This document shows, piece by piece, positions 1-7,354 of a stretch of DNA of 18,298 nucleotides; within the stretch, counting starts at the first letter, position 1, and every line of letters starts with the position of its first letter. The DNA comes from Acidimicrobiia bacterium (GTDB lineage: Bacteria > Actinomycetota > Acidimicrobiia > IMCC26256 > BP-133). The translations under genes and the position numbers were made by a program. The DNA lies in assembly GCA_025923175.1 (NCBI GenBank), contig JAICGL010000015.1, positions 1-18,298 on the forward strand. Reading direction: 5' to 3'. The notes below the pieces were generated by a model. The model was not told the DNA's origin. It saw only the letters and a list, made by a program, of their open reading frames with translations, and searched no databases.

Positions 1-1
1 G

Positions 2-1456
2 ACGGTTGCCGGCGTGACCACCAACTACAAGCAGGGTGGCTGGTCCGGCGACGGCGGCAAGGCCAGCGACTCCCAGCTCTACAACCCCCGGGCGGTGGCC
101 TTCAGCAAGACAGGCGACGTGTACATCGGCGACGCCATGAACCACCGGATCCGCAAGATCGACAAGGACGGCATCATCACCACGGTGGCCGGCAAGCCGG
201 CCAATACCAACGCCAGCGGGAACCCGGTCGGCGCCTACGGGGGCGACGGCGGTCCGGCGACCGAGGCCCAGCTCAACCAGCCGCACGGCGTGGCGGTCGA
301 CTCCAAGGGCAACGTCTACGTCGCCGACAGCCTCAACAACCGGATCCGCAAGATCGACACCAGCGGGACCATCAACACGATCGTCGGCAGCGACAACAAG
401 AAGGGCCGGCCTGACGGCCCGGCCGAGACCGCCGTGCTCAAGTTCCCCAAGTCGATGTTCATGACCCCCGACGATGTGCTCGTGATCTGCAATACCGGCG
501 GCAACACGATCCTGACGATCGACCTCAAGGCTTCGCCGCTCATGGTCAAGCGGGTGGCCGGCAACCTCTACGCCAAGCGGTACGGCGGCGACGGCAGGTT
601 CGCCACCGACGCCCAGCTCAACACCCCGCAGGGCGTCTGGGTCACCAAGGACGGCTCCATCTACATTTCCGACAGCGAGAACCACCTCGTCCGCAAGGTG
701 ACGCCCGACGGCAAGATCAACACCATCGCCGGGAACGCGGCCGCCGCCCAGCAAGCCGCCGACTCCGGCCAGTACCCGATCCAGGGCAACTCCGGCGGCG
801 ACGGCGGACCGGCGACCTCCGCCCATCTCAACGGACCGCGCGGGATCTCGGTCGACGAGGCCGGCAACGTCTACATCGCCGAAGAGGCCGGGGCCCGCAT
901 CCGGCGCATCGACCCGTCGGGGAAGATCAGCACCATTGCCGGCAACGGCAAGACCAAGCCCGACGGCCACGACCCCCACATCCCGGGCGACCCCGGCCCC
1001 GCTCCGGCACTCGAGGCGCAGTTCCACACCATGCACGACCTGAACCTCGACAAGGACGGCAGCCTCTGGATCGCCGACAGCAAGAACAACCGGGTCCGGA
1101 AGGTGACCGACCCGGCCAACGCCCCGGCCGGCAACCTGCCGGCGGAGACATCGCCGAGCGCGCCGTCGCAGAGCCCGCCGCCCTCCAGCGGCTCGTCGGA
1201 CGGGACGCAGGCCACGACCTCGACGACCGCCGCCCCCGACACGACGTCGACGACCGCGAAGCCGGAGGGTTCTTCGACGACCACGACCGCCGCCCAGGCG
1301 GAGAAGCCCGAGCCGACCACGACGACCACGGCGGCCACGCAGCCCGAGCCGACCACGACGACCACGGCGGCCACGCAGCCCGAGCCAACCACGACGACCA
1401 CGGCGGCGAAGCAGCCCGCCGACGGCACACCGTCAGAACCGCCCAACAACAGCTAG
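2..1456 (+). CDS. NHL-repeat beta-propeller protein, 5' end missing
   Basis: The frame is open from the window edge. The residues before the first possible start (GTG at 14) read TVAG, the usual end of an NHL blade, so the gene begins outside the window and any signal peptide is not visible. About five blades follow, each of the form GGDGG-A--AQLN-P-G(V/I)-V---G-VY(I/V)(A/S)D--N-R(I/V)RK(I/V)---G-I-T(I/V)AG. The blade region ends near base 1115. After it comes a Pro/Ser/Thr-rich tail with three 12-residue Thr repeats and no membrane anchor or sorting motif. NHL propellers are usually extracytoplasmic binding scaffolds; the ligand here is unknown. The tail resembles low-complexity linkers of exported actinobacterial proteins, which is inference. 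The stop overlaps the stop of the convergent gene by four bases (CTAG). Confidence 0.88.
   Translation, partial: TVAGVTTNYKQGGWSGDGGKASDSQLYNPRAVAFSKTGDVYIGDAMNHRIRKIDKDGIITTVAGKPANTNASGNPVGAYGGDGGPATEAQLNQPHGVAVDSKGNVYVADSLNNRIRKIDTSGTINTIVGSDNKKGRPDGPAETAVLKFPKSMFMTPDDVLVICNTGGNTILTIDLKASPLMVKRVAGNLYAKRYGGDGRFATDAQLNTPQGVWVTKDGSIYISDSENHLVRKVTPDGKINTIAGNAAAAQQAADSGQYPIQGNSGGDGGPATSAHLNGPRGISVDEAGNVYIAEEAGARIRRIDPSGKISTIAGNGKTKPDGHDPHIPGDPGPAPALEAQFHTMHDLNLDKDGSLWIADSKNNRVRKVTDPANAPAGNLPAETSPSAPSQSPPPSSGSSDGTQATTSTTAAPDTTSTTAKPEGSSTTTTAAQAEKPEPTTTTTAATQPEPTTTTTAATQPEPTTTTTAAKQPADGTPSEPPNNS
1307..1414 (+). repeat. Three 36-base tandem repeats coding for a Thr-rich tail
   Basis: Three consecutive 36-base units (1307-1342, 1343-1378, 1379-1414) each encode twelve residues, PEPTTTTTAATQ in the first two. 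Units 1 and 2 are identical; unit 3 has a CCG to CCA change and ends AAKQ. The array lies in the low-complexity tail of the NHL protein and keeps the reading frame, so copy number can vary without breaking the gene. Confidence 0.9.
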
Positions 1457-2157
1457 CCCCACCAGGGGTTCGAGCAGTACGCGGCGGCGGCGAGCTCATG
1501 CGGGAGCTCGTCGCCGTCGGCTGTTTCCCGGCCGGTTTCGAGCAGGCGGGGCAGCAGGTGGGTGTGGCATCCGTCCGGGGAAACGTGCCATTCCTGCGGG
1601 ATGGGGTTGTAGACCTCGATCCGGCCCAGCGGCCCGGTGACGACCCGGTGAGGTGAGGCCGCCACCAGCAGGTGACCCACACGGTCGAGCGCCTCCCGCC
1701 AGTTGCAACCCTCGACAGCCCCGAGCGCCGCGATCAGTTCGGGATCGGCTGTGCGGACGCAGAAGGCCGCCGCCGAGTGCCCGACGGCGAGATCGACGAG
1801 TACGGCGTCCTCGTGCTCCGGCCGGAGCGCACCCAGATCGGCCGGTTCAGCCGTCACCTTCAGGCTCGGGGCCGGGAGGACCGTGCGAGGAACGGCCAGC
1901 GTGATGCCCCGGTCCGGTCCGGCGCTGTAGGCCACGGTGTCGTCGGTGACGGTGAGCCGGACGCCGCCGCCCGCCGTGACCGCCTCGACCGTACGCCCGC
2001 CGGGCCCGCTCCGGCGGACCTCGACCGCTTCGTCACCGACGACGGCGAACTCGGCCAGCGCCCCCTGGACCCCCATGCTGCACGCCCCGGCGGCATCGCC
2101 CAGCCAGCCGTGGATCAGTTCGGCAATGCGGTCCGGGTCGAGCGCGAGGGGTCGCAC
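1453..2157 (-). CDS. Conserved-looking protein of unknown function, 234 aa
   Basis: I do not recognise the function. The protein begins VRPLALDPDRIAELIHGWLG and is acidic and soluble, without membrane segments or a signal peptide. Its C-terminal third has a distinctive segment, IEVYNPIPQEWHVSPDGCHT followed by HLLPRLLETGR, that looks like a conserved family block (I vaguely associate it with a DUF6925-like family, not verified). The GTG start at 2157 is chosen because GGATCGAG lies just upstream and the residues before it look random. It overlaps the 3' end of the PAP2 gene by 43 bases, which suggests translational coupling in a three-gene unit with the monooxygenase. Its stop overlaps that of the convergent NHL gene by four bases. 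The longer open frame upstream is only the shadow of the PAP2 gene. Confidence 0.75.
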   Translation of the reverse strand: MRPLALDPDRIAELIHGWLGDAAGACSMGVQGALAEFAVVGDEAVEVRRSGPGGRTVEAVTAGGGVRLTVTDDTVAYSAGPDRGITLAVPRTVLPAPSLKVTAEPADLGALRPEHEDAVLVDLAVGHSAAAFCVRTADPELIAALGAVEGCNWREALDRVGHLLVAASPHRVVTGPLGRIEVYNPIPQEWHVSPDGCHTHLLPRLLETGRETADGDELPHELAAAAYCSNPWWG

Positions 2158-2735
2158 GCCTCGATCCTTGCACGGGCCTCGGGCAGGTCTCGCCGCCCTC
2201 GAACCGCCTGCGATGCGGCGAGGACGACGAGCGACCACAGGCTCCCGAGCGCCCAGCCACCGAAGACGTCGGTGAGCCAGTGGGCCGCCAGGTAGAGGCG
2301 GGTGATCCCGACCACCCCGACCGTCGAGGTGGCGGCCACCCAGACCCACGCCTTCTGGCGTGACGGCAGGCCGGCGGCCAGAACGACCGCCAGCATCAGC
2401 CACACGGCCGCCGCCTGGGTTGCGTGCCCCGACGGAAAGGCGAAACCGGAGTAGTCGCCGACGATCAGCTCGGCGGGAGGACGAGGTCGGCCCACGAGCG
2501 CCTTGATCGACTGGGACAAGACGTGGGACCCGCCGTAGGCGACGGCGAGCAAGGTGAACGGCCGGGACGTGCCGAGCCGACGCCAGTACCAGGCGCCGAC
2601 GGCGACCACGAGCGGGATCAAGAGGGCAGAACCGCCGAGGAGGGTCACGACCTGCATGACCGTGTCGAGCCACGGCTCCCGATGCCCGACGAACCAGTCG
2701 AGCACCGCCCGATCGAAGCCCTCCCCGACGACCAC
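2115..2735 (-). CDS. PAP2-superfamily membrane phosphatase
   Basis: This 206-residue protein carries the three phosphatase motifs of the PAP2 superfamily in order: K78-x6-R85-P86 (KALVGRPRP), P101-S-G-H104 (FPSGHAT) and R146-x5-H152-x3-D156 (TRLYLAAHWLTD). His104 and His152 would be the catalytic pair. Hydrophobic segments around residues 30-50, 60-75, 105-123, 130-148 and 157-175 fit the usual multi-pass membrane fold with an external active site. Family members remove phosphate from lipids such as phosphatidate or undecaprenyl diphosphate; the substrate cannot be told here. GTG at 2735 is the first usable start, with AGGA just upstream, six bases past the monooxygenase stop, so the two genes are probably co-transcribed. 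The charged C-terminal tail overlaps the next gene. Confidence 0.87.
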   Translation of the reverse strand: MVVGEGFDRAVLDWFVGHREPWLDTVMQVVTLLGGSALLIPLVVAVGAWYWRRLGTSRPFTLLAVAYGGSHVLSQSIKALVGRPRPPAELIVGDYSGFAFPSGHATQAAAVWLMLAVVLAAGLPSRQKAWVWVAATSTVGVVGITRLYLAAHWLTDVFGGWALGSLWSLVVLAASQAVRGRRDLPEARARIEACDPSRSTRTALPN

Positions 2736-2740
2736 GGTTC

Positions 2741-4357
2741 CTATTGTCGGGCCTCTTGGACGTCCGCTTCGGTCAGGGTGAAGCCCCGGTAGCCATCGGC
2801 GGCCACCGAGGCACAGGTGTCGACGTAGGGGGCGAAGCCGAAGAGCGGCATGAACACCCGGGGTTTGCCGGGGATGTTGGCGCCCAGGTACCACGAGTTG
2901 CAGGTCGTATAAAGGGTGATCCCGGCGACGGAGTTGACGTAGGCGACCCACTCGTCGGCGGCGGGTTCGGCGGCCTCGATGGTGGCGTATCCCTCGGAGC
3001 GGAGGTGGGCGAGGCAGTCGCTGATCCACTCGACGTGATGCTCGATGGAGGTGACCATGTTCGTCAGCACCGACGGGCTGCCCGGCCCGGTGACGATGAA
3101 CAGGTTCGGGAACCCGGGCACGCCGAGGCCGAGGTAGGTGCGGGGACCGGCCTCCCACGACTCCTGTAGCGAGATGCCGGTCCGGCCGCGGATGTCGATG
3201 CGCATGAGCGTGCCGGTCATGGCGTCGAAGCCGGTGGCGAAGACGAGCGTGTCGAGAGCGATGTCCTCGGCGGTCGTCCGGACGCCGGTCGGGGTGATGG
3301 CCTCGATCGGGGTCTCGCGCAGGTCGACGAGCCGGACGTCGGGGCGGTTGAACGTCTCGAAATAGCCGCTGTCGACGCACATGCGCTTACAGCCGATCAC
3401 CTGGGTGGGGGTCAACTTGTCGGCGACCGCCGGGTCGGCGACGACGGCACGGATCTTGCGGCGCACGAAGTCGGCGACCAGCTCGTTGGACTGCTCGTTG
3501 AAGAGCACGTCGTTGAAGGCGCTCAGGAACCACAGCCCGCCGTCGGCCCAACGCTCCTCCAGCGCCTCGTCGCGCTCGTCGTTGCTCAGCGCGACGGCGG
3601 AACCGCCGGGCGCAGGCGCCCAGCCGGCAAAGCCGACCATGCTCCGGCGGTTCTTCTCCCGCAAGTCGCGGTAGCGGGCCTTGACCTTCGCCAGCTCGTC
3701 GGTCGGCAATGGCCCGTTGTGGGCAGGGACCGAGTAGTTGGGGGTCCGTTGGAACACCACCAGCTCGGCCGCCTCCTCGGCGATGACCGGGATGGCCTGG
3801 ATACCCGACGAGCCGGTGCCGATGACCCCGACCCGACGGCCGGCGAAGTCGACCGGATCATGCGGCCACCGCCCGGTGTGGAGCAACTCACCCTCGAAGC
3901 TGTCACGGCCGGGGATGTCCGGCAGGTTGGCGGTCGACAGGCAGCCGGTGGCCATGACAACGAAACGCGCCCGCGTCACCTCGCCGTCGCTGGTGCGGAC
4001 GTCCCACCCTCCCGACGCCGCGTCGAAGACGGCGCTCTCGACCCTGGTGTCGAAGCGGATCAGCGGGCGGAGGTCGAAGCGGTCGGCGACATGGTCGAGG
4101 TAGCGGAGGATCTCTGCCTGGGGGGCATAGCGCTCCGTCCAGACCCACTCCTGCTCGAGTTCCTCGGAGAACGAGAAGGAGTACTCCACGCTGGCCACGT
4201 CGCACCGGGCGCCGGGGTAGCGGTTCCAGTACCAGGTGCCGCCGACGCCGCCACCAGCCTCGAATCCCTGCACCTCCCAGCCCGCCTCCCGCAGCCGAAA
4301 CAGCGCGTAGAGGCCTGCGAACCCGGCGCCGACCACGACGACGTCGGTATCAGTCAA
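2741..4357 (-). CDS. Baeyer-Villiger-type FAD/NADPH monooxygenase
   Basis: This 538-residue flavoprotein has an N-terminal FAD Rossmann motif (GAGFAG at 10-15), a second nucleotide motif (GTGSSG at 180-185) and both Baeyer-Villiger fingerprints: GGTWYWNRYPGARCD at 39-53 and FEGELLHTGRWP at 154-165 (F-x-G-x3-H-x3-W-P). Characterised relatives (cyclohexanone and phenylacetone monooxygenases) insert one oxygen into ketones to give esters or lactones, using NADPH and O2. The true substrate is unknown. Length is normal for the single-domain family. The first in-frame start is TTG at 4357, twelve bases after an AAGGA. An in-frame stop lies just upstream and no ATG or GTG precedes the FAD motif, so TTG is favoured although ATT at 4363 is better spaced. 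It leads a unit with the PAP2 gene and the 234-aa protein. Confidence 0.92.
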   Translation of the reverse strand: MTDTDVVVVGAGFAGLYALFRLREAGWEVQGFEAGGGVGGTWYWNRYPGARCDVASVEYSFSFSEELEQEWVWTERYAPQAEILRYLDHVADRFDLRPLIRFDTRVESAVFDAASGGWDVRTSDGEVTRARFVVMATGCLSTANLPDIPGRDSFEGELLHTGRWPHDPVDFAGRRVGVIGTGSSGIQAIPVIAEEAAELVVFQRTPNYSVPAHNGPLPTDELAKVKARYRDLREKNRRSMVGFAGWAPAPGGSAVALSNDERDEALEERWADGGLWFLSAFNDVLFNEQSNELVADFVRRKIRAVVADPAVADKLTPTQVIGCKRMCVDSGYFETFNRPDVRLVDLRETPIEAITPTGVRTTAEDIALDTLVFATGFDAMTGTLMRIDIRGRTGISLQESWEAGPRTYLGLGVPGFPNLFIVTGPGSPSVLTNMVTSIEHHVEWISDCLAHLRSEGYATIEAAEPAADEWVAYVNSVAGITLYTTCNSWYLGANIPGKPRVFMPLFGFAPYVDTCASVAADGYRGFTLTEADVQEARQ

Positions 4358-4395
4358 AGGAATCAGCGATCCTTGTCAGGACCATCCAACCGCCC

Positions 4396-4423
4396 TTGGA
4401 TTTCGGGATGGCGCAGGTAGGCT
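4396..4423 (+). promoter_or_regulatory. Possible sigma-70-like promoter for the small membrane protein
   Basis: TTGGAT (4396-4401) and TAGGCT (4418-4423) are separated by 16 bases in the 117-base divergent gap between the monooxygenase and the small gene. The predicted transcript would start near 4430, leaving a leader of about 45 bases with a GAGGG ribosome site. This is pattern matching only. Confidence 0.28.
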
Positions 4424-4474
4424 TGAAGCTGATGCGTCGCCTGACCCAGTCGGTCCAGTGAGGGGGCAACCGAA

Positions 4475-4696
4475 ATGATCGACGGCATTCTGGCCCACGC
4501 CGGGGGCCTGGACGAGATGGCGATCATCCTGTTCCCGCTCCTCGTCGGTGGCGGGGTGTGGCTGATGACAAGAGGGGCCGGCCCGAAGGGCAAGAACAAG
4601 TCCCAGCAGCCGCCGCCCCCTCCCCTGGTGCCCAAGGCGCCGCCAGTTCGGTTCGCTCCGCCCGACCCGAAGCCGAAGCCTCCGAAGCTCGGCTGA
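4475..4696 (+). CDS. Small single-pass membrane protein with Pro/Lys-rich tail
   Basis: This 73-residue protein has one predicted membrane helix (about residues 14-32, MAIILFPLLVGGGVWLM), a short basic stretch (GPKGKNKSQQ) and a tail dominated by Pro, Lys and Ala (PPPPPLVPKAPPVRF, PKPKPPKLG). GAGGGGG lies about nine bases before the ATG, and no other gene occupies this interval. The layout suggests an N-out, C-in anchor with a proline-rich cytoplasmic tail, as seen in many actinobacterial small membrane proteins. No function can be assigned. It lies between divergent and convergent neighbours and is therefore probably transcribed alone. Its stop is only seven bases from the stop of the convergent ACT gene. 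Confidence 0.58.
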   Translation: MIDGILAHAGGLDEMAIILFPLLVGGGVWLMTRGAGPKGKNKSQQPPPPPLVPKAPPVRFAPPDPKPKPPKLG

Positions 4697-4703
4697 GACC
4701 GTC

Positions 4704-5243
4704 CTACATCACGTCGGCGTCGGCGGGATGAAGGCTCGCTTCGACGCCCACCTCGGCGGCCGTGGCCTGTAAGGCACCGTCGAGATCGGTCGGGTCGAGG
4801 TGCCGGGGCACGGTGACCTCAAGCAGCATGGCGTAGACCGGTTCGTCGTCCTCTCCGATCACCCGCGTGTTCACATCGGTGATGTTGACGCTGTTCTCGG
4901 CCAATACGGTCGAGATTTTGTGCACGATGCCCGGGTGGTCGGAGCCATAGACGGAGACGAGGTAGGGATCCCCTTCCACCACGATCGGAACCCCCGCGTC
5001 CGCTGGGTGCACGTCCACGGACAGCCCTGCGCAGCCCTCCGCACCGGCCAGTTCCGCCTGGAGCGCCTCCGGCGCCAGGCCATCGGGCCCCTCCACCCGC
5101 ATCACCATCGCGAAGTGCGTGGACAGCACCGTCATGGAGCAGTCCTTCAGGTTGCAACCCATGTCGAACAGCACCCCGGTCACGGCGGCCACGATGCCGG
5201 GACGATCGGCACCGACCGTCCACACGGCGAACTCGGTGGTCAC
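4704..5243 (-). CDS. Two-ACT-domain protein, GcvR-like
   Basis: This 179-residue protein is made of two ACT domains: residues about 3-75 (FAVWTVGADRPGIVAAVTGV) and about 88-170 (YLVSVYGSDHPGIVHKIST, then NITDVNTRVI). The D-x-PGI(V) turn at the start of each is the usual amino-acid-binding loop. The arrangement matches the GcvR family, whose E. coli member antagonises the glycine cleavage regulator GcvA in response to glycine. In actinobacteria such proteins lack the GcvA partner, so a general amino-acid-sensing role is all that can be said. GTG at 5243 is chosen because the GADRPG motif follows at normal distance. It has no good ribosome site, but a -10-like TAGGCT ends eight bases upstream, consistent with a leaderless mRNA. 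A TTG eight codons earlier is an alternative. Confidence 0.83.
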   Translation of the reverse strand: MTTEFAVWTVGADRPGIVAAVTGVLFDMGCNLKDCSMTVLSTHFAMVMRVEGPDGLAPEALQAELAGAEGCAGLSVDVHPADAGVPIVVEGDPYLVSVYGSDHPGIVHKISTVLAENSVNITDVNTRVIGEDDEPVYAMLLEVTVPRHLDPTDLDGALQATAAEVGVEASLHPADADVM

Positions 5244-5251
5244 GGGCGCAC

Positions 5252-5281
5252 AGCCTAATCCGAACAAAAATGTGGTAACAA
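5252..5281 (-). promoter_or_regulatory. Possible promoter giving a leaderless ACT-gene transcript
   Basis: On the minus strand TTGTTA (5281-5276) and TAGGCT (5257-5252) are separated by 18 bases. The expected start of transcription falls at about 5243-5245, on or just before the GTG start codon. This would explain the missing Shine-Dalgarno sequence and is a common arrangement in actinobacteria. Not tested. Confidence 0.35.
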
Positions 5282-5372
5282 TTGGGCAGCGCGGGAGCGA
5301 GTTGGGGCAGCCCGTGGGCCAGGCGACGGCGCGCGATGGAGACGGAGAAAGCTGTGCACGCCGGGAAAGGGG

Positions 5373-7172
5373 GTGGGCGGCATCGCTGAGGATGACACGA
5401 CCCTGAGTCCCGGCAAGCCACGCTGGCGGAGGCGCCTCAGCGCCCGCCGGGTCTTCCCCGTCTTCGAGTGGCTCCCCGGCTACGGCCGGCGGACGTTCGC
5501 CGCCGATCTGGGCGCCGGCCTTACCGTGGGGGCCGTCCTCATTCCCCAGGGCATGGCCTACGCGCTCGTCGCCGGCCTGCCGCCGGTCGTGGGGCTCTAT
5601 GCCTCCGTGTTCCCGATCCTGGTCTACACGGTGTTCGGGCGCTCCCGGCAGCTGGCGCTCGGCCCGGTAGCCATCGTCTCGCTGCTCACCGCCTCCGGGC
5701 TGGGATCCCTGGCCGGGGGCGATGCCGACCTGTACGTCTCCATGGCTGCGTCCCTGGCCCTCATGGTCGGCATCCTGATGGTGGCCATGGGCGCCGCCCG
5801 CCTGGGTTTCGTGGCGCAGTTCCTCTCCCAGCCGGTCCTCTCCGGATTCACCTCGGCAGCCGCCATCATCATCGCCGGCACCCAGTTGCGGAACATCCTG
5901 GGTGTCGATCTCGTGCGCAGCGAGTACACCCTCGACATCCTGGTGGACGTCGGCCGCCGCCTGGACGAAGTTCACCTCCTCACGCTGGCGCTCGGCACGG
6001 GCGCCTTTGCGCTGCTCATGGTCCTTCGGCGCTGGCGACCGGCGATCCCGTGGGCACTGCTGGTCGTGATCGGTGCCACCGCCGCAGTCACCCTTTTCGG
6101 GCTGGAGGACCGGGGTGTACAGGTGGTGGGTGAGGTTCCCAAGAACCTCCCATCTCCCCAGATCCCCTCGCTCTCTGGCGAGCGGGTCGAGAGCCTGTTC
6201 CCGCTGTCGCTGGCCATCACCCTCGTGGCCATGGTCGAGTCGCTGGCCATGGCCCAGTACTTCGCTGCCCGGCGCCGCTACCGGATCCGCCCCGGTCAGG
6301 AGTTCGTCGCATTGGGAGCAGCGAACGTCACCGCCGGGATCTTCCAGGGGTACCCCGTGGCCGGTTCCTTCTCCCGTACCGCCGTCAACGCGGCCAGCGG
6401 CGCCCTCACCCCGATATCCGGCGTGATCACCGCCGCGGTGATCGCCCTCACGCTCGTGGTGGCTGCACCCGTCTTCCGACCGCTGCCCAAGGCTGCGCTC
6501 GCCGCCGTGGTCTTCATGGCGGCGACGAGCCTGTTCGATGTGGCAGAAGCCCGCCGCCTGTGGCGGGTGAAACGAAGTGACTTCTACCTCCTTCTCCTGG
6601 CGTTCTCGGCCACGCTGATCCTCGGCATCGAGAAGGGCATCGCAGTGGCGGTAGCGGCCTCGCTCATCGTGATCCTCCAGAAGACGTCCCGACCCCACGT
6701 CGCCGTCCTCGGCCGCCTGCCCGGGACCCATGTATTCCGCAACGTGGAACGGTCCCCGGCGGCCGTCACCAGTCCGGGCATCGTCGTCGTGCGGGTCGAC
6801 GCCCCGCTCTACTTCGCCAACGCCGAGTACTTGAAGGAGAAGCTGGAGCGTGTGGCGGGTGACCGGGAGGAAGACCTGCAGGTACTGGTCTTCGACATGA
6901 GCAGCGTGAACGACATCGACTCGTCGGCCGACCGCGCCCTCCACGAGCTCGCCGACGACTTCGAGGCTCAGGGCATCGATCTGTACCTGGCGTCCGTCAA
7001 AGGCCTCGTGCGCGACGTCATGCGGCGCTCGGGCCTCTACGAGCATCTGGGAGCCGATCGCTTCTTCCTCTCTACCGACGAGGCCGTGCGGGCCGCGGAG
7101 ACCCGGTTGATGGCCGACGCCATCCCGCTGGAAACGGCTCCAAGGGTGATCGTCATCGAAGAGAAATTGTGA
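5373..7172 (+). CDS. SulP-family anion transporter with C-terminal STAS domain
   Basis: This 599-residue protein has the SulP core: the N-terminal signature IPQGMAYALVAGLPPVVGLY (residues 57-76), FGRSRQLALGPVAIVSLL, and roughly ten to twelve hydrophobic segments to residue about 435. A STAS domain follows (about 445-580), with the typical segment VFDMSSVNDIDSSA at 506-519 containing the regulatory serines. Relatives carry sulfate, bicarbonate or dicarboxylates with H+ or Na+; the sequence does not tell which. GTG at 5373 is preceded by GGAAAGGGG, a convincing ribosome site. It is divergent from the ACT gene across 129 bases and lies directly upstream of the C1 operon but is separated from it by 182 bases and a palindrome, so it is probably its own unit. 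Bicarbonate transport would suit a formate/CO2 neighbour, but that is speculation. Confidence 0.92.
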   Translation: MGGIAEDDTTLSPGKPRWRRRLSARRVFPVFEWLPGYGRRTFAADLGAGLTVGAVLIPQGMAYALVAGLPPVVGLYASVFPILVYTVFGRSRQLALGPVAIVSLLTASGLGSLAGGDADLYVSMAASLALMVGILMVAMGAARLGFVAQFLSQPVLSGFTSAAAIIIAGTQLRNILGVDLVRSEYTLDILVDVGRRLDEVHLLTLALGTGAFALLMVLRRWRPAIPWALLVVIGATAAVTLFGLEDRGVQVVGEVPKNLPSPQIPSLSGERVESLFPLSLAITLVAMVESLAMAQYFAARRRYRIRPGQEFVALGAANVTAGIFQGYPVAGSFSRTAVNAASGALTPISGVITAAVIALTLVVAAPVFRPLPKAALAAVVFMAATSLFDVAEARRLWRVKRSDFYLLLLAFSATLILGIEKGIAVAVAASLIVILQKTSRPHVAVLGRLPGTHVFRNVERSPAAVTSPGIVVVRVDAPLYFANAEYLKEKLERVAGDREEDLQVLVFDMSSVNDIDSSADRALHELADDFEAQGIDLYLASVKGLVRDVMRRSGLYEHLGADRFFLSTDEAVRAAETRLMADAIPLETAPRVIVIEEKL

Positions 7173-7192
7173 CCCTGCGCCGCGGTCGGGAG

Positions 7193-7229
7193 ATAAGCAA
7201 TCGGACGGCAAGGCCGTGTGATCCCTTAT
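7193..7229. promoter_or_regulatory. 37-base imperfect palindrome: terminator or operator
   Basis: Twenty-one bases after the SulP stop, three paired blocks are nested symmetrically around an AAG centre: ATAAG/CTTAT outside, ATC/GAT in the middle, and ACGGC/GCCGT inside. They are separated by equal two-base mismatches (CA/CC and GG/GT). As RNA it would fold into a hairpin followed by TTTGACC, so a weak SulP terminator is possible. The lack of a U tract and the exact symmetry also fit a protein-binding operator upstream of the C1 operon. Confidence 0.5.
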
Positions 7230-7285
7230 TTGACCTGTGCGTACGGGCAGGCCAGGGTCTATGTAGTGACAAAGGGGGGCACCGC

Positions 7286-7345
7286 ATGATCGGCTACGTG
7301 TGGACCGTCCCCGCCGCGACGGGATCAGCCGAGCGCGAGTTTTAG
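7286..7345 (+). CDS. Possible 19-residue leader ORF before the C1 operon
   Basis: An ATG at 7286, six bases after the strong purine run AAAGGGGGG (7271-7279), opens a frame reading MIGYVWTVPAATGSAEREF and ends with TAG at 7343. That stop overlaps the AGGA ribosome site of the next gene (start 7355), a layout typical of translational coupling or of a leader peptide. The peptide has no run of a single amino acid that would indicate classical attenuation. The coding evidence is only the ribosome site and position; the purine run could have another purpose. Confidence 0.35.
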   Translation: MIGYVWTVPAATGSAEREF

Positions 7346-7354
7346 GAAGCACAC

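Noticed and set aside
871..1449. Minus-strand open frames opposite the NHL gene tail, Val-rich
   Set aside because: Their Val/Ala repeats are the antisense of the ACC/ACG Thr codons and GCC Ala codons; no start signal or family resemblance.
2158..2673. N-terminal extension of the 234-residue protein into the PAP2 gene
   Set aside because: The residues are an Arg/Gly-rich shadow of PAP2, whose own frame has all three phosphatase motifs.
7230..7265. Promoter from TTGACC (7230-7235) and TATGTA (7260-7265) upstream of the C1 operon
   Set aside because: The spacer is 24 bases, too long for a sigma-70-type promoter; no better -10 was found at 16-19 bases.
4704..7352. A minus-strand open frame of 882 codons running through the SulP region into the ACT gene
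   Set aside because: Only its last 179 codons look like a protein (two ACT domains). The rest is the antisense shadow of SulP, low-complexity and rich in His, Gly, Asp and Arg.
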